Shown here: positions 1-4,901 of the stretch, in pieces | Numbering within the stretch: the first letter of the stretch is position 1 | Layout: each line of letters starts with the position of its first letter | Assembly: GCA_003158895.1 (NCBI GenBank) | Contig: PMLO01000162.1 | Span: 1-5,263, forward strand | Direction: 5' to 3' | DNA length: 5,263 nucleotides | Origin: Propionibacteriaceae bacterium | GTDB lineage: Bacteria; Actinomycetota; Actinomycetes; Propionibacteriales; Propionibacteriaceae | Program-made: the position numbers and the translations under genes | The notes under the pieces: generated by a model | The model's input: only the letters and a program-made list of their open reading frames with translations | What the model was told of the DNA's origin: nothing | The model's database searches: none

Positions 1-197
1 CGATCAGCGACCTCGGCCTCAACGACCTCGCCGAGGGCATGCTCATCTCCCAGGGCTCGCACCACCACATCTTCGGTGTGCGGACGACCGACAACCGTGA
101 GGGCCTGTTGGTCTACCTCGCCGTACGACGCGACGGCGCGACGCTCTCCGCCGCTCGTCGCCGGGTCGCGATGATGACAGCCCGGCTTCCCGCCTGA
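1..197 (+). CDS. C-terminal end of a possible roadblock/LC7-like protein (5' end outside window)
   Basis: An open frame enters from the left edge (first full codon at 3) and ends at a TGA at 195-197, giving 64 residues that start ISDLGLNDLAEGMLIS and end MMTARLPA. The visible part has an amphipathic helix, a strand around GMLISQGSHHHIFGV, a second strand around LLVYLAVRRDG, and a final helix (ATLSAARRRVAMM). This strand-strand-helix ending, with a leucine/tyrosine-rich strand followed by a polar turn and an 'A..AR..' helix, resembles the C-terminal half of small actinobacterial roadblock/LC7 proteins, which usually regulate small GTPases. The assignment rests on remembered family patterns and a fragment only, so it is tentative; that the frame is coding is more secure. 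The gene converges on the minus-strand DedA-like gene with one base between the two stop codons. Confidence 0.55.
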   Translation, partial: ISDLGLNDLAEGMLISQGSHHHIFGVRTTDNREGLLVYLAVRRDGATLSAARRRVAMMTARLPA

Positions 198-206
198 CTC
201 AGGCGG
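190..206. repeat. 17-bp perfect palindrome containing both convergent stop codons; possible bidirectional terminator
   Basis: The arms CCGCCTGA and TCAGGCGG are exact reverse complements around a single central C at 198. The plus-strand gene ends with the TGA at 195-197 and the minus-strand DedA-like gene ends with the TGA read from 201 to 199, so each arm carries one stop. In RNA this can form a 7-bp GC-rich stem with a three-base loop from either strand. There is no T-run after either side, so it is not a classical intrinsic terminator. Part of the symmetry is forced by two facing TGA codons and two final alanines encoded GCC. Confidence 0.5.
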
Positions 207-981
207 TGCGCCCAGCGGTGCGCGACCGGCGCCACCACCAGGTCGCGAACATCACCACGAGGATCCCGATCGTCACGTACAGGGAGTAGTCGGCGTAGAT
301 CCTCACGATCCGTACGGCCGGCTCACCGATCTGCCATCCCAACCAGAGCCAGCCCGCCTGTGTCACCGCCGCCGTGATGATGTCGATGATGAGGAACTTT
401 CGCAGCCTCATGCCTGACGCGCCGACGGCCGCGTAGATGAGGGCCATGGGGAGCGGAAGCGGGAGGTACGTGGCGACGACCGCGAGCGTCTCGTACCGGT
501 GCGTGAACTTCAGCACGATCTCCGCGCGCCGCTTCGACATCTTGCTGTTGCCGGTGAACGTCTCGAGGATGACCGCGCCCCAGAGCTTCCCGGCCCACCA
601 GTACACCCAGTCGAACTTGACGATCGACAGCGTCACTGCAAGCCAGTAGATGACGATCGACCCGCCATTGACCTCGAGGAACGCGCCGGTCGCGACCACG
701 CTCGTCCGGCCGCCGTTGATGACGGCCGACAAGGGCGGGTTGGCCAGGAGCAGCGGCCGCAGCGGCAGCATGACGAGAGCCCAGACCCCCAGGATCGCGA
801 TCCCGGTGTAGCAGGCGATGTCGGCGCGCGTGGGCTTGTGGCGCCATGGAAGCCGCGGGTCGTCCCACCACTCCTTCGGGCCGCTGTCCGCGTCCTCGGG
901 CTCGCCGGGAACAGCGTCCTCGACGACGATCTCGGGCTCGTCGGCGAGAGTCGCGTCGTGCGGTTCCTGCGTGTCGCTCAC
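199..981 (-). CDS. DedA/VTT-like integral membrane protein, divergent
   Basis: This 260-residue protein has an acidic, proline-rich cytoplasmic-looking N-terminus (residues 1-50, rich in D and E), then hydrophobic segments at about 54-78, 105-122, 165-187, 195-215 and 232-250, and a basic tail (WWWRRSRTAGRTA). The core from YWWAGKLWG (127-135) through HRYETLAVVATYLPLPLP (161-178), the small-residue segment IYAAVGASGMRLRKF (182-196) and the last W/G-rich helix follow the order of DedA (SNARE-associated/VTT) proteins, some of which flip polyprenyl or phospholipid carriers. The usual DedA 'GR..P..R' stretch is altered here to THRYETLAVVATYLPLPLP, so the protein is a divergent member and its substrate cannot be stated. 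The start is a GTG at 981-979 with only a weak GCGGGG-like Shine-Dalgarno (SD) sequence; other starts within the acidic region cannot be excluded. It lies 16 bp downstream of the N-cap-like gene and is probably co-transcribed with it. Confidence 0.72.
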   Translation of the reverse strand: MSDTQEPHDATLADEPEIVVEDAVPGEPEDADSGPKEWWDDPRLPWRHKPTRADIACYTGIAILGVWALVMLPLRPLLLANPPLSAVINGGRTSVVATGAFLEVNGGSIVIYWLAVTLSIVKFDWVYWWAGKLWGAVILETFTGNSKMSKRRAEIVLKFTHRYETLAVVATYLPLPLPMALIYAAVGASGMRLRKFLIIDIITAAVTQAGWLWLGWQIGEPAVRIVRIYADYSLYVTIGILVVMFATWWWRRSRTAGRTA

Positions 982-997
982 CCCGCGAGCGTACAGG

Positions 998-1606
998 TCA
1001 GGCCGAGCGAAGCTCCGCGAGCACCAGCGTGAGGTCCTCGCCGTCGAGGGTCAGTTCGGCCGTCAGAACGCCCAGAGCCCCGATCGGCTCCGCGTCGTCG
1101 GGGTGGCGCGGCACATGGATCGTGTACGAGCCGTACGAGATGAGGTCGTCGCCGTGGCGCTCCCCGGGCGCCAGCTCAACGCCGTCCGCACCGGTGCCGT
1201 GTACGGGAGTGGGCGCGGAAGCGCCCGCCGACACCGCCGCGCCCGTGTCGGCCTCCACGATCGTACGAAGCAGCTCGTTCTGGAAGACCGGATCGGCGAC
1301 CGCGTCGTACGTCCAACGCGTCCCGAGCACCGAGTGGTCCATCGTGCCGATGAGCGCTTCCTCGCCGCCCTCGAGCGGTGCATCCCGGTAGGTGAGCGGC
1401 ACCTGGTAGAGCACGCCGCCGCTCGTCACGAGCATGACCTGCACGCCGACGGCACCCTCGGGATCGACGAAGCGGAACTGGCCGACCACCGCCAGGTCGC
1501 TCGCGTCACCGCTGAACCACGGCTCCCCAGGCAGCCATGCCCTCATCACCTCGAGCTTGCTCGGGGTCAATGTCGCCTGTGTGTGGATCTCGGCTACGCC
1601 GGCCAT
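998..1606 (-). CDS. Stand-alone maltokinase N-terminal cap-like (Mak_N_cap type) protein
   Basis: The 202-residue product carries LTPSKLEVMRAWLPGEPWF (residues 13-31), QFRFVDPEGAVGVQVMLV (43-60), VLYQVPLTYRDAPLEG (65-80), ALIGTMDHSVLGTRWTYDAV (84-103) and DPVFQNELLRTI (105-116). These are the hallmarks of actinobacterial proteins that match the N-cap domain of maltokinase, some of which are labelled as glucan-branching or CG0192-related proteins. In maltokinase this domain precedes a kinase fold; here there is no kinase part, so catalytic activity should not be assumed. Residues 117-155 are a variable Ala/Gly/Pro-rich stretch, and the C-terminus (156-202) is a beta-rich segment ending in LTLVLAELRSA. 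No signal peptide or membrane segment is visible, so it is probably cytoplasmic. The ATG is well supported by a strong ribosome binding site. It is the first gene of the left minus-strand block, after a 150-bp spacer. The role is unknown. Confidence 0.8.
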   Translation of the reverse strand: MAGVAEIHTQATLTPSKLEVMRAWLPGEPWFSGDASDLAVVGQFRFVDPEGAVGVQVMLVTSGGVLYQVPLTYRDAPLEGGEEALIGTMDHSVLGTRWTYDAVADPVFQNELLRTIVEADTGAAVSAGASAPTPVHGTGADGVELAPGERHGDDLISYGSYTIHVPRHPDDAEPIGALGVLTAELTLDGEDLTLVLAELRSA

Positions 1607-1608
1607 AG

Positions 1609-1617
1609 CTCCTCCTT
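1609..1617 (-). promoter_or_regulatory. Strong ribosome binding site of the N-cap-like gene
   Basis: On the minus strand the sequence AAGGAGGAG lies just before AGCT-ATG or, counting only AAGGAGG, four bases before it. It is a full match to the 16S rRNA 3' end and is the best ribosome binding site in the window. It fixes the start at 1606 and fits a gene that begins its own transcript. Confidence 0.8.
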
Positions 1618-1687
1618 CGTCACGGTCAGCCTGCCAGACAATCCAAGCGAGCCGTCACGCAGCGCCTGGACGCTGAGAGGATTTGCC

Positions 1688-1737
1688 CACTCGATGCCCC
1701 CGAGAGCCCGTTTCGAACCCGTTGTGAGCATCGAGTG
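1688..1737. repeat. 10-bp inverted repeat with 30-bp loop; possible terminator or operator
   Basis: CACTCGATGC at 1688-1697 is the exact reverse complement of GCATCGAGTG at 1728-1737. The stem can be lengthened by two C-G pairs (1686-1687 with 1739-1740) if T1738 is bulged. On the minus strand it begins about 20 bases after the DinB-type stop codon, a position suited to transcript-end processing or termination, but no U-run follows (GGGCAAATCC). It could equally be a binding site for a regulator of the downstream N-cap-like gene. The loop holds a TTCGAA palindrome at 1712-1717. Confidence 0.5.
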
Positions 1738-1756
1738 TGGGAATCGTGTCAGAGGC

Positions 1757-2251
1757 TCAGCCGATGACGTCTTGGGCCAGGATCTGCTCGCGCAGGATGT
1801 CGGCGTGGCCGGCGTGCTGGGCGAGCTCGGCGATGCAGTGGATGATCACCCAGCGCAGCGAGATGGGGCCGCGGCGGTTGCCGAGGATGGGCGCGTCCAG
1901 CGACATGCCGGCGATGCGCTGCCGTGAGGCCTCGCACACGGTGTCGTACCGCTCGAGGACCGAGGCGATCGTGTCCTCGTCGGTGAGCGTGAACGACTCG
2001 TCGACGCTGCTCGCGAAGCCGAAGTCGCTGCGCGGCCGGAACGTGATGCCCTCATCGAACCACGCGAGCTCGACGAACGTCGCGTGCTTCACCAGGCCGA
2101 GCAGCGTCGTCAACGACGGTACGAGCGACCGGCGCGCCTGCTCCTCGGTGAGCCCCTGGAGCGTGCTCCGCAGCTCGAGGCGGTAGTCGTCGAGGAATGC
2201 GTCCAGCGTGGAGCGCTCGTCGGCGCGCCAGGTGTTGGCGGTGTCGCTCAT
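1757..2251 (-). CDS. DinB/DUF664-family protein
   Basis: The 164-residue product is predicted to be an all-alpha bundle of the DinB/YfiT-like superfamily. It has the family order: an N-terminal helix with RADERSTLDAFLDDYR (9-24), a second helix with LLGLVKHATFVELAWF (50-65), and a last helix with WVIIHCIAELAQHAGHADIL (134-153). H56, H138 and H146 (with H149 nearby) occupy the places where DinB-fold proteins bind a divalent metal; some actinobacterial relatives use mycothiol as cofactor, but the substrate of this one is unknown. Length fits the family (about 150-180 residues). The ATG at 2251 is chosen because MSDTANTW opens the family-like region; the frame stays open upstream but that part lies wholly over kbl and has shadow-type composition. 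Five bases separate the start from the kbl stop and no clear SD sequence precedes it, so translation may depend on ribosomes finishing kbl. Confidence 0.85.
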   Translation of the reverse strand: MSDTANTWRADERSTLDAFLDDYRLELRSTLQGLTEEQARRSLVPSLTTLLGLVKHATFVELAWFDEGITFRPRSDFGFASSVDESFTLTDEDTIASVLERYDTVCEASRQRIAGMSLDAPILGNRRGPISLRWVIIHCIAELAQHAGHADILREQILAQDVIG

Positions 2252-2256
2252 GGCGG

Positions 2257-3432
2257 TCAGCGTACGGCGTCGCGCGCGGCGACGAATGCCTCCAGAGCCT
2301 TGTCCAGGTCCGCGCGGGTGTGGGCCGCGGAGAGCTGCGTACGGATGCGCGCCTTGCCCTGCGGCACCACCGGGTACGAGAACGCCCGCACGTACACGCC
2401 GCGCGCCACGAGCTCGTCGGCCATCCGCGACGCGACGGTCGCGTCGCCGATCATCACCGGCACGATCGGGTGGTCGGACTCCGGCACCTCGAAACCCAGC
2501 TCGTTCAGACCGCTGCGGAAGTACGCGGTGTTGTCGCGCAGCCTCTGACGCAGGTCTCCCGACGACGCCAGCAGGTCGAGCACCGCCAACGACGCCGCGA
2601 CGATGCTCGGCGCGAGCGAGTTGCTGAACAGGTACGGGCGCGAGCGCTGCCGAAGCCACTCGACGATCTCGGCCGGCCCTGACACGTACCCGCCGGACGC
2701 CCCGCCCATCGCCTTGCCGAGCGTGCCGGTGATGACGTCGACCCGGCCCCGGACGCCGAGGTGCTCTGGCGTGCCGGCGCCCGTATCGCCGATGAAGCCG
2801 ACCGCGTGCGAGTCGTCGACCATGACCAGCGCGTCGTGTGCCTCGGCGAGGTCGCAGATGCCCGGCAGCGGCGCGAGGTAGCCGTCCATCGAGAACACCC
2901 CGTCGGTCGCGATGATCCGGCGGCGAGCGCCCGATGCGGCCTCGAGCTGTACGGCCAGGTCCGACAGGTCGCGGTTCCTGTACCGGTAGCGCACGGCCTT
3001 CGACAGCCGCACGCCGTCGATGATGCTCGCGTGGTTCAGCTCGTCGGAGATGATCGCGTCACGCTCGTCCGTGACCGCCTCGAAGAAGCCTCCGTTGGCG
3101 TCGAAGCACGAGCTGTACAGGATCGTCGCCTCGGTGCCGAGGAACGCGGACAGCCGCCGCTCGAGCTCGATGTGGATGTCGGTGGTACCGCAGATGAACC
3201 GTACGGACGCCATGCCGAAGCCCCAGTCGTCGAGGCCCTTCCGCGCCGCCGCGACGACGTCAGGATGGTCGGCGAGACCGAGATAGTTGTTGGCGCAGAA
3301 GTTGATGACCTGCTTGCCGGCGACGGTGATCTCGCGTGACTGCGGCGACGCAAGACGCCCCTCCACCTTGTACAGACCGGCCTCACGAAGCTCCGCGAGC
3401 CCCGTGGCCAGCTCTTCGCCCCATCCGTACAT
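2257..3432 (-). CDS. kbl: Glycine C-acetyltransferase (2-amino-3-ketobutyrate CoA ligase)
   Basis: This pyridoxal-phosphate enzyme cleaves 2-amino-3-oxobutyrate with CoA into glycine and acetyl-CoA, the second step of threonine breakdown through Tdh. The 391 residues follow E. coli Kbl (398) almost from end to end. Visible landmarks are VINFCANNYLGLADHPD (42-58), FGMASVRFICGT (72-83), ILYSSCFDANGGFFE (104-118), ISDELNHASIIDGVRL (128-143, with H134), ATDGVFSMDG (175-184), VMVDDSHAVGF (203-213, with cofactor-binding D206 and H209), TGTLGKAMGGASGGY (235-249, with K240 as the Schiff-base lysine), RQRSRPYLFSNSLAP (261-275) and ARIRTQLSAAHT (361-372, with R364 as the likely carboxylate-binding arginine). 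It is a type I (alpha-oxoamine synthase group) aminotransferase fold and cytoplasmic. All key residues are present. Related enzymes (8-amino-7-oxononanoate synthase, 5-aminolevulinate synthase) are much less similar in these motifs, and the adjacent tdh settles the role. ATG start at 3432 has a good SD sequence. Confidence 0.97.
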   Translation of the reverse strand: MYGWGEELATGLAELREAGLYKVEGRLASPQSREITVAGKQVINFCANNYLGLADHPDVVAAARKGLDDWGFGMASVRFICGTTDIHIELERRLSAFLGTEATILYSSCFDANGGFFEAVTDERDAIISDELNHASIIDGVRLSKAVRYRYRNRDLSDLAVQLEAASGARRRIIATDGVFSMDGYLAPLPGICDLAEAHDALVMVDDSHAVGFIGDTGAGTPEHLGVRGRVDVITGTLGKAMGGASGGYVSGPAEIVEWLRQRSRPYLFSNSLAPSIVAASLAVLDLLASSGDLRQRLRDNTAYFRSGLNELGFEVPESDHPIVPVMIGDATVASRMADELVARGVYVRAFSYPVVPQGKARIRTQLSAAHTRADLDKALEAFVAARDAVR

Positions 3433-3436
3433 GTGA

Positions 3437-3443
3437 CTCCTCT
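3437..3443 (-). promoter_or_regulatory. Ribosome binding site of kbl
   Basis: AGAGGAG on the minus strand, four bases before the kbl ATG and within the 21-bp gap after tdh. It supports the start at 3432 and independent initiation on a shared tdh-kbl message. Confidence 0.7.
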
Positions 3444-3453
3444 TTCCCGGTCC

Positions 3454-4491
3454 TCAGGACCAGTGCATGACCACCTTGCCACCCTGGCCGGATGCAGCGG
3501 TGGCGAACGCCGTCTCATGCTCGGACGCGTCGAAGCGATCGGTGATGATGCCGGAGATGTCGAGGCCGGACTGGATGAGCACGCTCATGGCGTACCAGGT
3601 CTCGAACATCTCACGCCCGTAGATGCCTTTGAGCGTGATCATGTGGAACACCAGGGTTGACAGGTCGAGGGTGGTTTCGCCGGTCGGGATCCCGAGCATC
3701 GCGATCCGACCCCCGTGGGTCATGTTCGCGAGCATGTCCCGCAGCGCGGCGGGCGCCCCGGACATCTCCAGGCCGACGTCGAAGCCCTCGGTCATGCCGA
3801 GGTCCCGTTGCGCGTCGGCGACGGTCCCGCGGGCGACGTTGACGGTACGGGTGGCGCCCAGGCGAGTCGCGAGTGCGAGCCGCTCGTCGGACAGGTCGGT
3901 GACGACGACGAAGCGTGCGCCGGCGTGCCGGGCCACCATCGCCGCCATGATGCCGATCGGTCCGGCACCGCTGACGAGTACGTCCTCGCCGAGGCACGGG
4001 AACTGCAACGCGGTGTGGACGGCGTTGCCGAACGGGTCGAAGATCGCGGCGACGTCGATGTCTATCGCGTGCCGATGGACCCAGACGTTTCCGGCCGGGA
4101 TCGCGACGAAGTCGGCGAACGCCCCGTCGAGCTGGACACCGATGCCTTGCGTCCGTACGCACAGATGGCGCCGTCCCGCGCGACAGTTGCGGCACTGCCC
4201 GCAGACGATGTGCCCCTCCGCCGACACCAGCTGTCCGATCTCCAGCCCCTCGACGGCTGCGCCGAGCGCGGCGATCTCGCCCGCGAACTCGTGGCCGATG
4301 GTCCGGGGCGTAAGGATCGTGCGCTGGGCCCACTCGTCCCAGGCGTCGATGTGCAGGTCGGTTCCGCAGATGCCGGTCGACCGCACCCGTACGAGCACGT
4401 CGTTCGGCCCGATGGTGGGGATCGGCACCTCCACGAGCGACAGGCCCGGCTCGGGGCCGAGCTTGCGCAGTGCCCGCATGGTGTCTGTCAC
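3454..4491 (-). CDS. tdh: L-threonine 3-dehydrogenase, zinc-dependent
   Basis: Tdh oxidises L-threonine with NAD+ to 2-amino-3-oxobutyrate, which Kbl then cleaves. The protein is a medium-chain zinc dehydrogenase, closely similar to E. coli Tdh. From the GTG start it has 345 residues: GICGTDLHIDAWDEW (40-54) with catalytic zinc ligand C42; GHEFAGEI (66-73) with H67 and E68; the structural zinc site C97, C100, C103 and C111 in CGQCRNCRAGRRHLC; AAIFDPFGNAVHTAL (148-162); the Rossmann motif SGAGPIGIMAA (174-184) and D199 at the end of strand two, as expected for NAD+; EGFDVGLEMSGAP (235-247); and KGIYGREMFETWY (288-300). No key residue is missing. The GTG at 4491-4489 overlaps the DUF2304 stop as GTGA and has GGAGG seven bases upstream. 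An ATG at codon 5 (4479-4477) would give 341 residues, the E. coli length, and its MRALRKLG aligns with the E. coli N-terminus, so the start is uncertain by four residues. Confidence 0.97.
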   Translation of the reverse strand: MTDTMRALRKLGPEPGLSLVEVPIPTIGPNDVLVRVRSTGICGTDLHIDAWDEWAQRTILTPRTIGHEFAGEIAALGAAVEGLEIGQLVSAEGHIVCGQCRNCRAGRRHLCVRTQGIGVQLDGAFADFVAIPAGNVWVHRHAIDIDVAAIFDPFGNAVHTALQFPCLGEDVLVSGAGPIGIMAAMVARHAGARFVVVTDLSDERLALATRLGATRTVNVARGTVADAQRDLGMTEGFDVGLEMSGAPAALRDMLANMTHGGRIAMLGIPTGETTLDLSTLVFHMITLKGIYGREMFETWYAMSVLIQSGLDISGIITDRFDASEHETAFATAASGQGGKVVMHWS

Positions 4492-4901
4492 TCCTCAGCC
4501 TCCGTTGCGTCGGTGGTGGTGTCGACCAGCTGGACGGTCTCGGGCGTCAGCGCGATGGTGGTGACGCCGGATCTCTGCTCGGTCTGGGCGCGGAGGATGC
4601 CCAGCTGCTCGGCGAGCGTGCGGGTCTTCTCCTCGAGCTGCGAGATCTCCACCGAGAACTGCACGCTCATGAGCAGCAGCATGATCGAGGCCACGAAGAA
4701 GACGAAGTTCGACGGTGTCTGGAATCCGAGGTGCTCGGCGACGAAGGGCAGAAGTGGAGGAAACACCGCGAAGACCACCACGCCGACGCTGAGAAGCGCC
4801 CACCACACGGTGAACCGCTCCTTCATCACCCGCCGTCGCATGAGGACGACCATGGTGGTGATCGTCGCGATGACGAACAGAAAGGGCAAGACGTAGCTCA
4901 T
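4488..4901 (-). CDS. DUF2304-family small membrane protein
   Basis: The 137-residue product has three hydrophobic segments at about residues 2-21, 32-54 and 65-83. The MRRRVMKERFTVWW stretch (21-34) between the first two is typical of DUF2304 proteins, which normally sit next to a family 2 glycosyltransferase. A charged, heptad-like segment (ISQLEEKTRTLAEQLGILRAQ, about 86-106) predicts a short coiled coil after the third membrane segment, followed by a Thr/Asp/Glu-rich tail. By context it is probably a membrane partner of the upstream glycosyltransferase, perhaps anchoring it or handling a lipid-linked sugar; its biochemical role is not established. The ATG at 4901-4899 overlaps the glycosyltransferase stop as ATGA and has AGGAG five bases upstream. 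Its own stop overlaps the tdh GTG. The frame remains open upstream of the ATG, but that part overlaps the glycosyltransferase and is not coding in this frame. Confidence 0.85.
   Translation of the reverse strand: MSYVLPFLFVIATITTMVVLMRRRVMKERFTVWWALLSVGVVVFAVFPPLLPFVAEHLGFQTPSNFVFFVASIMLLLMSVQFSVEISQLEEKTRTLAEQLGILRAQTEQRSGVTTIALTPETVQLVDTTTDATEAEE
4499..4503 (-). promoter_or_regulatory. Ribosome binding site favouring the GTG start of tdh
   Basis: GGAGG on the minus strand lies seven bases before the GTG at 4491, an ideal spacing. A second GAGGAG (4491-4496) touches the GTG and sits eleven bases before the alternative ATG at 4479, so both starts have some support. Confidence 0.55.

Larger units (their letters stand above)
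1607..1756. other. 150-bp intergenic spacer, longest in the window
   Basis: The spacer separates the end of the DinB-type gene from the N-cap-like gene, both on the minus strand. It holds a 10-bp inverted repeat (1688-1697 with 1728-1737), a CCCGTT direct repeat inside its loop (1707-1712 and 1718-1723), and the strong ribosome binding site at 1609-1617. No convincing -35/-10 pair was found by eye, although a promoter for the N-cap/DedA-like pair is expected here. Confidence 0.5.

Noticed and set aside
1704..1737. tRNA-like TTCGAA segment in the intergenic spacer
   Set aside because: The bases flanking the TTCGAA do not form a T-arm stem on either strand, and no acceptor or anticodon arm could be placed around it.
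818..1927. Long plus-strand open frame of 369 codons across the N-cap-like gene and the spacer
   Set aside because: It runs antisense to well-supported genes, has no family features, and is rich in Arg, Ala, His and Val as expected from GC-rich shadow frames.
2252..2659. Upstream extension of the DinB-type frame giving a 300-residue protein
   Set aside because: The extra 136 residues lie over kbl in another frame and are Arg/Ala/Gly-rich without domain features; the family-like protein begins at 2251.
3715..4896. Plus-strand open frame of 393 codons antisense to tdh and DUF2304
   Set aside because: It is entirely antisense to tdh, whose catalytic and structural motifs are complete; composition is of shadow type and there is no recognisable domain.
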